Assembly (NCBI GenBank): GCA_965198415.1
Contig: CBDAPN010000032.1
Location: forward strand, 496,001 to 560,000
Direction of reading: 5' to 3'
DNA: 64,000 bases
From: Endozoicomonas sp965198415
GTDB lineage: Bacteria > Pseudomonadota > Gammaproteobacteria > Pseudomonadales > Endozoicomonadaceae
Shown: one piece after another, positions 19,553-28,359 of the stretch
How positions within the stretch are numbered: position 1 is the first letter of the stretch
Layout: every line of letters begins with the position of its first letter
The notes under the pieces: generated by a model
Seen by the model: only the letters and a program-made list of their open reading frames with translations
What the model was told of the DNA's origin: nothing
Databases searched by the model: none
Translations under genes and position numbers: made by a program

Positions 19553-20002
19553 CTAGTGCTCCTTAACCATCACCAACGGGATATTAAGCCCAGCGTAAAT
19601 AGCACGGGCAAGATCTATAGATATAGGTATACTCTTTTTTATGTCAGAGGTTCTGATTTCAGGCTTTCTTCCATAACCTTTGTACCACTTTATTGTAGTG
19701 GAGAACGCTTTGCCGTTAGGTAATTCGACAGTGATCGTAAAGCTCTGAGAGCTATGCTCAAAACCACATTTTGAAAAGAAAAAGGAATTAAAGGCAACTT
19801 CAAATAGGACGAAATGCTCCGGCAAGATTGTTTTATGAGATGGGGTAGACCAATAAACACAATCGCCATCATCAACAGCATTAACTTTTATAGGCTTACT
19901 GGTATAATTTCTTATATAGAAGTATGCGTTTATGGCAAAAACATTGGAGGAGAAAAAAGCAGCAACGCAAACGATAAACACTAATCTAGGGACTTTGCTC
20001 AT
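19553..20002 (-). CDS. Small exported protein of unknown function
   Basis: 149 residues from the ATG at 20002, preceded by AAAGAG eight bases upstream; a TTG six codons earlier is less likely. It has a classical signal peptide (KVPRLVFIVCVAAFFSSNVFA). The mature region is predicted beta-rich with aromatic residues and two or more Cys (DDGDCVYW, FFSKCGFEHSS) that could pair in the periplasm. The phrase YIRNYTSKPIKV followed by SFTITVELPNGKAFSTTIKWYKG resembles small secreted beta-sandwich proteins, but no family was recognised. It is convergent with the RHS gene 185 bases away. Its opposite strand argues against a co-transcribed immunity protein, though a periplasmic immunity role cannot be excluded. 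Confidence 0.6.
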   Translation of the reverse strand: MSKVPRLVFIVCVAAFFSSNVFAINAYFYIRNYTSKPIKVNAVDDGDCVYWSTPSHKTILPEHFVLFEVAFNSFFFSKCGFEHSSQSFTITVELPNGKAFSTTIKWYKGYGRKPEIRTSDIKKSIPISIDLARAIYAGLNIPLVMVKEH

Positions 20003-20315
20003 TGGATATGCTCTTTGCAAACAAAGGTAATGAGAACTTGCAGGTATTTCATGTATTCAACAATACCCACACAGGCCAGCATCCGATGGTTCAATGCAGA
20101 CTAAAAAAATAAGTTTATACTCGATTCTCAATTTTTTTGATTAATGAGAGCGCACCATTTGCACAACCGGTATTTGAGTAAAATTCGTGCCAGCGCCTGT
20201 TTTGCCGGACAATCACTATTAGACTTGAGTCGTCTAACTCCCAGCACCTCCCCTGACCGTTGAAGATGCTTGCATCTATTGGTCGCTCTCAACGCCTCTC
20301 CCCTAATGAAAGCGA

Positions 20316-21986
20316 CTAAGCGCTGACGGGTACAACAACACCATCACTCAACCGATAGACCCGGTTCATTCTCTCCAACATAGTCATTTTATGGGTAATC
20401 ATAATCACCGTACTGCGGCTGAACTCATGCAAAATGGTATCCATGAGCGCCTGTTCACTGTGAATGTCCAGGCCTTCGCCGGGTTCGTCCATAACCAGAA
20501 TCGGGGCGGGCTTCAACATTGCCCGGGCAATGGCCAAACGCCGCTGCTCCCCACCAGACAACGCAATACCGCCCTGCCCTAGCCACACGCCGAGCAGGTT
20601 GCCGCCCTGCACTCTGGCCGCTGCTAAACTGTCAAGGCCTGAGCGCTCAATAACCTGCTCCAAGCGCTCATCATCCGCATCAGGAGCCGCCAGTTTCAGG
20701 TTGTCCCGTAATGAGGCACTGAAGACGTGGGTTTTCTGCGGCACAAAGGTGATGGCCTGATAAAGCTCTCCCTCGCTAAATTGCTCCACCGCTACCCCAT
20801 CCAGACTCACAGTGCCGCCAAAGGGCGATAAGGTACGGTCTAACAGTTTTATCAGTGTTGATTTGCCACAACCGGTTTTTCCCACCAAAGCAATATGGGC
20901 ACCAGCGGGGATGACCAGTGACAGTTGCTCCAAAACCGGCTCGGCGTAACCGCAGCTGACCTGCTGAAACTCAATCCTGCCCGTCACGGTTTTAGCGCAG
21001 GGTGTCACTGGAAAATCAACAACCGGCGCGCTGACCACCTGTCGCAAGCGGTTGGCCGCATGCTGGGTATGGCTAAGGAACTGAAACGCCATCGGCAGTG
21101 GCATCAGCGCTTCAAAGCTGGCCAACATGCCAAACACCATCATCACCATCACCGGACCACTGAGTAAACCGGCATTCATGACGTCGCTGCCAACGTACAG
21201 CACCAACAACGCCGCCGCCCCAGAGCCGGACACAAACAGCGCCGAACCCAGACCTTCCAGCACCGCCATGGTGGTTTGATCTTTGATCAGTTGCGTTTCT
21301 GTAGCGGCCATGGTTTTGCGACAGTTGGCATCGCTGGCATAAATTTGTTGCTCGGTCATGCCCTGCAGGTAGTCGAGCACCTGCTGACGCAACCGCCCCT
21401 GACAGATACCCATCGACTCCCCGGTTTTTCGCCCCAGCACATAAAACAGCAACGGCATGGCAATAATCCACAGCACCATCACCGTCAGAGCCACCAGCGC
21501 CACAGTGGTGTTGAAAATAGCCAGAAACAGCGCAAACAACAGTGCGACCGTTATGGCGCTGAACAGCGGGCTGAGCAGCCTTAAATAGAGCTGATCCAGC
21601 GCGTCAATATCGGCCACGAGCCGATCCAGCAACTCCCCTTTGCGGTACTGAGCCAGCGAAGCGAGGGGAATGACTCTGGCAAAGAACCAGCTACGCAAGC
21701 CGGATAATAAACGAAAAGTGGCATCATGGCTCACCAGCCGTTCGGCGTAACGGGCTGCCGTGCGGGTAATGGAAAAACCACGCACACCGGCGCCTGGAGT
21801 AAAAAAGTTGAACGTTTGCGCTGCGGCTACGCTGAGGCCAGCAATGGCGGTGGCGGTAATGAACCAGCCAGAAAGCGAGAGCAAGCTGAGGCTGGCCAGC
21901 AGCGTTATAATGGCCAGCAAAATACCCAGCAGTAACGGCCCTAAATGGCGGCGATACAGCTTCAGAAAAAACCACAGATCAGCCAT
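20316..21986 (-). CDS. cydC: Heterodimeric cysteine/glutathione exporter subunit CydC
   Basis: ABC half-transporter that, with CydD, exports reduced thiols to the periplasm and is needed to assemble cytochrome bd oxidase. The ATG at 21986 (MADLWFFLKLYRRH) overlaps the cydD stop by 8 bases, and a 31-residue longer frame was rejected. The 556 residues carry a six-helix membrane domain and an ATPase with Walker A GKTGCGKST, signature LSGGEQRRLAIARAML and Walker B ILVMDEPGEGLD. The motif TRTAARYAERLVSHDATFRLL is characteristic of CydC. The overlap shows translational coupling with cydD. No cydAB genes are in the window. Confidence 0.92.
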   Translation of the reverse strand: MADLWFFLKLYRRHLGPLLLGILLAIITLLASLSLLSLSGWFITATAIAGLSVAAAQTFNFFTPGAGVRGFSITRTAARYAERLVSHDATFRLLSGLRSWFFARVIPLASLAQYRKGELLDRLVADIDALDQLYLRLLSPLFSAITVALLFALFLAIFNTTVALVALTVMVLWIIAMPLLFYVLGRKTGESMGICQGRLRQQVLDYLQGMTEQQIYASDANCRKTMAATETQLIKDQTTMAVLEGLGSALFVSGSGAAALLVLYVGSDVMNAGLLSGPVMVMMVFGMLASFEALMPLPMAFQFLSHTQHAANRLRQVVSAPVVDFPVTPCAKTVTGRIEFQQVSCGYAEPVLEQLSLVIPAGAHIALVGKTGCGKSTLIKLLDRTLSPFGGTVSLDGVAVEQFSEGELYQAITFVPQKTHVFSASLRDNLKLAAPDADDERLEQVIERSGLDSLAAARVQGGNLLGVWLGQGGIALSGGEQRRLAIARAMLKPAPILVMDEPGEGLDIHSEQALMDTILHEFSRSTVIMITHKMTMLERMNRVYRLSDGVVVPVSA

Positions 21987-23787
21987 CGTCAAGGCTCCCT
22001 TCAACCGTGTGCAGTTTAATGAACTGCTGATAAGCCGTGCTCTGCTGCGCCAGAGTAGCTGGCGCTCCCGCAGCAACAAGCCGCCCTTTTTCCAGCATTA
22101 AAATCTGATCCATAGCGTTGAGCTGGCTGATCCGGTGGGTGACGGTAACCACCGTGCAGTCAGTGGGAAGATTCTCCAGAGCCTGTAGTACCCGGCGTTC
22201 GTTTACGGCATCGAGGCTGGCGGTGGGTTCATCCAGAATCAGCAGTTTGGCGGGCAACACCAGCGCCCGGGCCAAAGCAATTCTCTGCGCCTGCCCTACA
22301 GACACATTCCCCCCCTGCTCCTTGAGCACGCTATCCATCCCCAGCTGCTCCAGAATATCCAGCCCCTGAGCCCGAGCCAAAGCGTCCTTGCACTGGGCAG
22401 GAGTTACCGCCCGGCCAAAGGCGATGTTGTCATAGAGAGAGGCCTGAATAATCAGTGGATGCTGCCCGAGCCAGGAAATTTCACGGCGCCAGCTTTCCAG
22501 CTGCGTCGCCGCCAGAGATTGCCCCGCCACCAGAATATCCCCGTCGTAATTGCAAAAACCCATCAACGTGTTGATGAGGGTGGATTTACCAGCCCCACTA
22601 CTGCCAATAATTCCCACCCGACTGCCTGCCTTGATGGTAAAGGACAGTCCATCAAGCAACAGCTGAGTTTTTTCAATGGTGTCTTGGCTCGCCTCGCCGC
22701 TTTGCGCTTCTTCCAGTACCGTTACGCTGACACTGAGGTCTTTGACCGTTATGCTCACCGGCTGCTGTGGGTATGGTAGTTCACCACCGTGGGCTTTGGG
22801 GTCGGGGCGCAGCATCACTTCCCAGATATCCTCCGCAGCACCCACCGCTTTGGCTTTGGCATGATAGTAAGTCCCCAGCTCCCGCAACGGTTGATAATAA
22901 TCCGGTGCCAGCAGCAGCAAAAAAAGACCGGTATAGAGGGTAACGGAGCCACCAAAAGTAATGTGGCCCAAAAAGGTCATACCAAGATAAACCGCCACCA
23001 CAGCGATGGATATAGAGGCAAAAAATTCCAATACGGTGGAGGAAAGAAAGGCCATACGCAGCACTTGCATGGTTTTTAAGCGAAAATCTTCACTGGCAGC
23101 CGCCAACTGATCCTGAGCAAACTGTGTCCGTTGAAACAACTTCAGGGTGTGCAGCCCCTGCAACCTATCCAGAAAGAAGCCGCCTAAGCGGGAAAGCGCC
23201 TGAAAATTTTTACGATTGGCTTCGGCCGCTTTTAGCCCCACCAAAATCATGAAAATGGGAATCAGCGGTGCGGTGCCAAGCAGTATCACCCCAACTACCC
23301 AGCTTTCAGGAAAGGCCGCCACCAGAATAATCAGCGGTACCATTACCGCCAGCGCCATCTGGGGCAGGTATTTGGCCACAAACTCTTGCAGCTCTTCCAC
23401 CTGCTCCACCACAATGGCCGACCAACTGCCAGCGGGGCGCTCACCAATGATTACCGGGCCGAGGCGCCGCAGTTTATCCAGCAGCTGCTGGCGTACTTCG
23501 CTGCGAACCCGGGCTCCGGCCCGAAAGCCGCAAAATTCGCGCCCCCAAGCGCAGCCACCACGTAGCAGAACCAGAGCAAGTACCGTAAGAAAGTGAGGGA
23601 TTAACTGCGACCTTGGGGCATCATCCATCACCAATTGATGGATAATTCGAGCCAGCATAGAAGCCTGAAAAATGAGCACCACGCCACTGAGTAACCCCAG
23701 CAACATTGAGGCCACTAACCAGTACTTTGCTGGCTTGATCTGTTGCATTAGCCAGCGGTAGGCCCGCTTTTGAGAACTTTGGCTCAT
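21979..23787 (-). CDS. cydD: Heterodimeric cysteine/glutathione exporter subunit CydD
   Basis: Partner ABC half-transporter of CydC. The ATG at 23787 (MSQSSQKRAYRWL) has GGAAG seven bases upstream; an 11-residue longer frame was rejected. The 602 residues show the membrane domain with the CydD-type segment RGGCAWGREFCGFRAGARVR. The ATPase has Walker A GSSGAGKST, signature VSVGQAQRIALARAL (Val-Ser-Val-Gly-Gln instead of LSGGQ, as is usual for CydD) and Walker B LLILDEPTASLD. The length matches E. coli CydD (588). It is the first gene of the cydDC operon and divergent from trmJ. Confidence 0.92.
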   Translation of the reverse strand: MSQSSQKRAYRWLMQQIKPAKYWLVASMLLGLLSGVVLIFQASMLARIIHQLVMDDAPRSQLIPHFLTVLALVLLRGGCAWGREFCGFRAGARVRSEVRQQLLDKLRRLGPVIIGERPAGSWSAIVVEQVEELQEFVAKYLPQMALAVMVPLIILVAAFPESWVVGVILLGTAPLIPIFMILVGLKAAEANRKNFQALSRLGGFFLDRLQGLHTLKLFQRTQFAQDQLAAASEDFRLKTMQVLRMAFLSSTVLEFFASISIAVVAVYLGMTFLGHITFGGSVTLYTGLFLLLLAPDYYQPLRELGTYYHAKAKAVGAAEDIWEVMLRPDPKAHGGELPYPQQPVSITVKDLSVSVTVLEEAQSGEASQDTIEKTQLLLDGLSFTIKAGSRVGIIGSSGAGKSTLINTLMGFCNYDGDILVAGQSLAATQLESWRREISWLGQHPLIIQASLYDNIAFGRAVTPAQCKDALARAQGLDILEQLGMDSVLKEQGGNVSVGQAQRIALARALVLPAKLLILDEPTASLDAVNERRVLQALENLPTDCTVVTVTHRISQLNAMDQILMLEKGRLVAAGAPATLAQQSTAYQQFIKLHTVEGSLDDG

Positions 23788-23901
23788 GGTTGACTTCCGG
23801 GACACCGAATCTGAGCGCATTGTACATAACTCATACAGTTCTCACCAACAACACCCGCTAACAAACCACATCGCCTCTGGTTTTCTGTTGCCACAGGCTT
23901 C

Positions 23902-23907
23902 TATAAT
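23902..23907 (+). promoter_or_regulatory. Putative -10 element of trmJ
   Basis: A perfect TATAAT sits 50 bases before the trmJ ATG. A good -35 was not found (GTTTTC at about the right spacing). Its position supports the ATG at 23957 over starts further upstream, which would lie before the promoter. Confidence 0.4.
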
Positions 23908-23956
23908 GTCGCGCCCTCAACTTCAAAAACTGTTTATCCATCAGCCACGCCTTACC

Positions 23957-24700
23957 ATGCTAAAGAATATCCGAATTATCCTGATTAACACCTTTCACCC
24001 CGGCAATATCGGCGCTGCCGCCCGGGCAATGAAAACCATGGGCCTAAGTGACCTGTGTCTGGTGACGCCCCAGCAATTTCCCGCCCCTGAGGCCGATGCC
24101 ATGGCCGCCGGAGCTCAGGATGTACTCAGCAACGCCCGGGTATTTGCCACTTTGGACGATGCCATTGCTGATTGTTCGCTGGTCATTGGAACCAGCGCCC
24201 GCATCCGCACCCACGCCTTCTCCCGCCCCATGCTCAAGGCAGAAGCCTGTGCTGAAGCGTTAATTTCGCAAGCTCGTCAGTCGCCCGTGGCGCTGGTGTT
24301 CGGGCAAGAGACCATGGGGCTGACCAACAGTGAGCTGGAAAAGTGCCACTTCCATACCAGCATTGCAGCCAACCCCGAGTACCCGGTGTTAAACGTTGCC
24401 GCTGCGATTCAGATTCTCTGTTATGAAATTTTCAAAGCATCACAGCCCAAAGAAGGGAGTGAAACGGATGAAAAACCCGAGCAATACCCACTGAATAAAG
24501 ACCTGGAACGGTTTTACGAACATTTGGAAAGCACATTAACGGATATTAATTTCATCATTCAGCAACACCCCGGACTGGTCATGACCCGGTTGCGCCGCCT
24601 GTTCAATCGTGCCCGCCCGGAGTCCAAAGAGCTTAACATGCTGCGGGGAATTCTCAGGGCTGCCCAGCAAGCGGCGGCAAAACCGCAAAAAAATGACTGA
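23957..24700 (+). CDS. trmJ: tRNA (cytidine/uridine-2'-O-) methyltransferase TrmJ
   Basis: SPOUT-class methyltransferase that modifies ribose 32 of several tRNAs, using S-adenosylmethionine. The ATG at 23957 gives MLKNIRIILINTFHPGNIGAAARAMKTMGL, which aligns with the start of E. coli TrmJ. Longer frames begin upstream of the promoter-like TATAAT and were rejected. Further motifs are VIGTSAR, VALVFGQETMGLTN and YPVLNVAAAIQILCYEI, which form the trefoil knot. The 247 residues equal the family length. It is co-directional with, and overlaps by 8 bases, the following acetyltransferase gene. Confidence 0.93.
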   Translation: MLKNIRIILINTFHPGNIGAAARAMKTMGLSDLCLVTPQQFPAPEADAMAAGAQDVLSNARVFATLDDAIADCSLVIGTSARIRTHAFSRPMLKAEACAEALISQARQSPVALVFGQETMGLTNSELEKCHFHTSIAANPEYPVLNVAAAIQILCYEIFKASQPKEGSETDEKPEQYPLNKDLERFYEHLESTLTDINFIIQQHPGLVMTRLRRLFNRARPESKELNMLRGILRAAQQAAAKPQKND

Positions 24701-25109
24701 TATCAGCCCGCTATGGGCACAAGAGCTGGAACCCATCGCTTTTCCGCTGGTTAACCGGTTTTTTAAAGCGAACGGTCACAAGGGCAAAGCGAAAGGCGGC
24801 GAGCGGGTATGGGTGCTGCGCCAAGGTGAGATTGTTGCGGCTCTGCGAGCCTGCCCAAAAGCCCATGGCTATTTGTTACGCAGTGTTTGGGTAAGCAGTG
24901 GCCGGCGTCGGGAAAGCCTTGGCACTACGTTGCTGCAACAGTCCCTCAGCCAACTCCCCACCTGCTGGTGTTATGCCTACCCCCACCTTGAGCAGTTTTA
25001 TCAACGCGCCGGATTTATCACCGTAGAACCTGAACAGACACCGGCGGATATTCACGAGCCCTACCGGCGTTATCAGCAGCAGGGCTTGTTATTGATGACC
25101 TGTGAATAA
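24693..25109 (+). CDS. GNAT-family acetyltransferase
   Basis: 138-residue protein that starts at the ATG overlapping the trmJ stop (24693), so it is translationally coupled. The fold is recognisable from GERVWVLRQGEIVAALRA (beta strands), then LLRSVWVSSGRRRESLGTTLLQQSLSQL. The RRRESLGT segment corresponds to the acetyl-CoA pyrophosphate loop, although it departs from the canonical Q/RxxGxG/A. The later CYAYPHLEQFYQRAGFITV is typical of GNAT enzymes. The substrate is unknown. Confidence 0.8.
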   Translation: MTDISPLWAQELEPIAFPLVNRFFKANGHKGKAKGGERVWVLRQGEIVAALRACPKAHGYLLRSVWVSSGRRRESLGTTLLQQSLSQLPTCWCYAYPHLEQFYQRAGFITVEPEQTPADIHEPYRRYQQQGLLLMTCE

Positions 25110-25210
25110 TGTTTGTTAGCTCTGCTAACCGAGTTGTTAGCTGTTTTGTACATCGATATGACCACTCTTTACTGTGTGCAGTATTTGCGTGAAGCGAGCA
25201 CATACCAAGC

Positions 25211-25237
25211 GGCGGCAAAAAAATGATCAATGCCGCC
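25211..25237. terminator. Hairpin between the convergent acetyltransferase and mazG genes
   Basis: A 7-bp perfect stem GGCGGCA / TGCCGCC has a 13-base A-rich loop. It lies between two convergent genes and could end transcription from either side. There is no downstream T-tract, so the call is weak. Confidence 0.35.
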
Positions 25238-25255
25238 AATCCCAAATCACCACAG

Positions 25256-26053
25256 TCACTGCTCAAACTGCTTGCTTTGCTGCCAATAGCGCTCCATTTC
25301 ATCCAGCGTTAGCTGTTCGATGGATTGCTGGTTGGCCTTGGCTAACTGCTCCATTTTCTCAAAGCGCCCGGAGAATTTGCCGCATGCCTGCCGCAGTGCC
25401 ATCTCCGCATTCACATCAAGGTGGCGAGCGAGGTTGACACAGGCAAACAGCAGATCCCCCACCTCTTCGGCTATGCGTTCCTGACCTTTGGCGGCGCGGA
25501 TCTCATCAAGCTCTTCATGGATTTTGTCAAATACCGGTTCTACCCGGATCCAGTCAAAACCGACGGTTGCGGCAGCGGACTGAATTTTTTCCGCCCTTTG
25601 CAACGTGGGTAGCGTTCTGGGTAGGTCGCTGGGCATGATGGAAGAGCGCTGCTGCGGTTTTTCCTCCGCTTTGATCGCTTGCCACTTTTGTTCGACCTCT
25701 TCTGGTGTGAGTTTTTTCGCCGACCCAAACGACTTGACGCTACCATCTGGAAACACATGAGGGTGACGCCGGATCAGCTTTGCCTGCAACGTCTGGCTAA
25801 CATCGGCAAAGTCAAAATAGCCAGCCTCCCGAGCCATCTGGGTATGGAAAATGACGTGCAACAGCAGGTCGCCAAGCTCCTCTTTAAGGTTATCGAAATC
25901 TTCCCGCTCAATCGCTTCTACAACCTCGCAGGCCTCTTCAAGAGTATGAGGGGCAATGCTGGCAAAGGTCTGCTTTACATCCCACGCACAACCATGCTTT
26001 GGGTCGCGCAGTTGTGCCATCAGCGTCAGCAGTTCATCAAGATAGTGGGACAA
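25256..26053 (-). CDS. mazG: Nucleoside triphosphate pyrophosphohydrolase MazG
   Basis: Hydrolyses NTPs and dNTPs to monophosphates, cleaning the pool and affecting ppGpp-linked survival. I place the start at the TTG at 26053. It has AGGAG six to seven bases upstream and gives a start (SHYLDELLTLMAQLRDP, then GCAWD) that aligns with the E. coli MazG N-terminus. An ATG at 26107 would add 18 residues and overlap relA by 38 bases. Two MazG domains are present, each with EExxE...ExxD metal ligands: EEACEVVEAIEREDFDNLKEELGD near residue 38, and KIHEELDEIRAAKG followed by RIAEEVGDLLF in the second half. The 265 residues match E. coli (263). It ends the relA-mazG pair on the minus strand. Confidence 0.93.
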   Translation of the reverse strand: MSHYLDELLTLMAQLRDPKHGCAWDVKQTFASIAPHTLEEACEVVEAIEREDFDNLKEELGDLLLHVIFHTQMAREAGYFDFADVSQTLQAKLIRRHPHVFPDGSVKSFGSAKKLTPEEVEQKWQAIKAEEKPQQRSSIMPSDLPRTLPTLQRAEKIQSAAATVGFDWIRVEPVFDKIHEELDEIRAAKGQERIAEEVGDLLFACVNLARHLDVNAEMALRQACGKFSGRFEKMEQLAKANQQSIEQLTLDEMERYWQQSKQFEQ

Positions 26054-26069
26054 AACAGGCTCCTGAGGT

Positions 26070-28319
26070 TTATTTAGCTTTGCGGTGTCGCACCGCTTCA
26101 ATGACATTTGGTAACTGGTTTACCCGGGCCAGAATACGTCCGAGCCTCTCCAGACTGGGTACCTCCATGGTCAGCAACATGCTGGCTAGGTGCTCTTCTT
26201 TGCTGGTGCGTGTCTGCATGGCGATGACATTAACCTTGTCATTGGCGAGCACAACCGTAATGTCCCTGAGCAGACCCGGGCGGTCATAGGCGGTAATAAT
26301 AACGTCGACAGCATAGCTGTAATCTGGCTGAGTGCCCCAATTTACTTCAATCAGGCGCTCTGGTTCACGGGTACGAAGCGACAGGGCGGTATTGCAATCG
26401 TCCCGATGAATCGTCACTCCACGCCCCACGGTGATGTAGCCAACAATGGGGTCACCGGGCACCGGTTGGCAACAGCCTGCCATATGCGTTAACAGGTTAC
26501 CAACACCGTCGATATTGATCGTGCTGTCGGATTGTTGCTCTCGCTGGGGTCTGGTGCGAATCTCAAAGGACTTCTCCTCCTCTGGCGCCACCTGTTTTTG
26601 CGCCAGCGAGACCACTTGACGCAGCTTAATATCGCCAGCACCAATGCCCGCAAACATATCGGCAGGAGAGAGACAGTTCACCGCCTGCGCCAGTTCATTA
26701 AGGTTGACGCCTTGCAGCGCTTGTCGTTTAAACTCCAGCTCCAGAAGGCTCTGACCGTCGATAATATTGGCATCACGATCCTGCTTTTTAAACCAGCTGG
26801 TAATCTTGGCCCGGGCACGACTGGTGGTGACATAACCGAGATCCGGGTTCAACCAGTCCCGGCTTGGGTGGGCGTTGGGTGCAGTCAGAATCTCCACCTG
26901 ATCGCCGGTTTTCAGCTTGTGGGTTAACGGCACAATTCGACCGCCGATTTTTGCTCCACGGCAGCGACTCCCCACTTCGGTGTGAATCCGGTAGGCGAAA
27001 TCAATGGGCGTGGCACCCACCGACAAATCCACCACATGGCCGTCTTTGGTAAACACATAAATGCGATCCGGCTCAACATCGGCACGCCATTGATCCCCAA
27101 GCTCGCCCAAATCGCCCAGGTCTTCATGCCACTCCATTACCTGACGCAGCCAGGAAATTTTTTCTTCGTAACTGTCGCTGCGACTGTTTACGTCAGTTCC
27201 CTTGTACTTCCAGTGGGCACAAACTCCAAGCTCTGCCTCTTCGTGCATATCATGGGTGCGTATCTGCACCTCCAGCGTCTTGCCATCAGGGCCAAAAACT
27301 GCGGTGTGTAAGGAGCGATAGCCGTTCTCTTTGGGAGTGGCGATGTAGTCATCAAACTCTTTGGGAATGTGATTCCACAACGAATGCACCACCCCGAGGG
27401 CGGCGTAGCAATCGCGCACTTCAGGGGTCAGGATACGTACCGCGCGGATGTCATAAAGATCACGAAAATCAACATTTTTGCTCCGCATTTTGCGCCAGAT
27501 GCTGTAGATATGCTTCACCCGGCCATTCACCTCACCATCAATGCGTGATTCGGTCAGGGCGGTTTTCAGGGTATCTACGACATCGGTAATGTACTTTTGC
27601 CGATCCAGCCGTTTGCCGTCGAGCAGTCTGGCGATTTTCTTGTAGTCATGGGGTTTGAGGTAGCGAAATGAAAGGTCTTCCAGCTCCCATTTGATGTAAC
27701 CGATACCCAAGCGGTGCGCCAGCGGTGCATAGATCTCAAACACCTCCCGCGCCACACGCTGTCGTTTTTCTTTGCTGGCACTTTGTATCGCTCGAATAGC
27801 ACAGGTGCGCTCAGCCAGCTTCAACAATGCCACCCGCACATCGTCAATGATAGAGACCAGCATTTTACGGACTTTTTCCAGCTGATCCTGACGATGATCC
27901 AACAACTGTCGTCTGGGGTTTTGAATATTGCTGATGGCCGCCATGCCCTGCACATCTTGGATCAGGGCAGCCACTACCTTGCCAAAGTTCTCCTCAACCT
28001 CCCGCAAAGAGAGCTTGGTCTCCCGCACTGCCCGGTAAAGAACAGCAGCCACCAGCGTGTCCATGTCCAGCTTCAACTCGGCGAGAATTTCTGCCATTTC
28101 AAGGCCGGTGCGAAAACAACCCGGCCCTGTCGGCCAGACCGTGTCGTTGGCCAGACTTTTTTGCCGGGCTTTCAGCTCAGCCTTTTGTGCCATTTCACAG
28201 GCTTCTCTGAGGTTATCGGTATCCCCGACTCGGTAACGCTCCTGAAGGCGACTCAGCCAGGTGTGCAGATCGACAGTGCCGTCGAAATGCTGCGGCTGAT
28301 CCTCTCTGACCTTGACCAT
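26070..28319 (-). CDS. relA: GTP pyrophosphokinase RelA (ribosome-dependent ppGpp synthetase)
   Basis: Makes (p)ppGpp from ATP and GDP/GTP on stalled ribosomes (stringent response). The 749 residues have the RelA order. The N-terminal hydrolase-like domain has lost the HDxxED motif (YRAVRE near residue 95). The synthetase domain (about 235-400) has VNGRVKHIYSIWRKM, DLYDIRAVRIL, the acidic EFDD motif at 321-324 that marks synthetase-only RelA, and NGYRSLHTAVFGP. A TGS domain follows (IYVFTKDGHVVDLSVGATPIDFAYRIH, about 410-475), then a zinc-finger-like segment (THMAGCCQPVPGDPIVGY) and a C-terminal ACT domain. Loss of the hydrolase motif and presence of EFDD separate it from SpoT. The gene lies in the conserved rlmD-relA-mazG series. 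Confidence 0.96.
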   Translation of the reverse strand: MVKVREDQPQHFDGTVDLHTWLSRLQERYRVGDTDNLREACEMAQKAELKARQKSLANDTVWPTGPGCFRTGLEMAEILAELKLDMDTLVAAVLYRAVRETKLSLREVEENFGKVVAALIQDVQGMAAISNIQNPRRQLLDHRQDQLEKVRKMLVSIIDDVRVALLKLAERTCAIRAIQSASKEKRQRVAREVFEIYAPLAHRLGIGYIKWELEDLSFRYLKPHDYKKIARLLDGKRLDRQKYITDVVDTLKTALTESRIDGEVNGRVKHIYSIWRKMRSKNVDFRDLYDIRAVRILTPEVRDCYAALGVVHSLWNHIPKEFDDYIATPKENGYRSLHTAVFGPDGKTLEVQIRTHDMHEEAELGVCAHWKYKGTDVNSRSDSYEEKISWLRQVMEWHEDLGDLGELGDQWRADVEPDRIYVFTKDGHVVDLSVGATPIDFAYRIHTEVGSRCRGAKIGGRIVPLTHKLKTGDQVEILTAPNAHPSRDWLNPDLGYVTTSRARAKITSWFKKQDRDANIIDGQSLLELEFKRQALQGVNLNELAQAVNCLSPADMFAGIGAGDIKLRQVVSLAQKQVAPEEEKSFEIRTRPQREQQSDSTINIDGVGNLLTHMAGCCQPVPGDPIVGYITVGRGVTIHRDDCNTALSLRTREPERLIEVNWGTQPDYSYAVDVIITAYDRPGLLRDITVVLANDKVNVIAMQTRTSKEEHLASMLLTMEVPSLERLGRILARVNQLPNVIEAVRHRKAK

Positions 28320-28359
28320 TTATTCCATTCCGTCTTTGATGAGCTAACTAACCAATAGA

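Noticed and set aside
25110..25255. Possible tRNA or small RNA in the repetitive TTGTTAGCT region after the acetyltransferase
   Set aside because: No cloverleaf, anticodon arm or CCA end could be drawn; only a simple hairpin remains.
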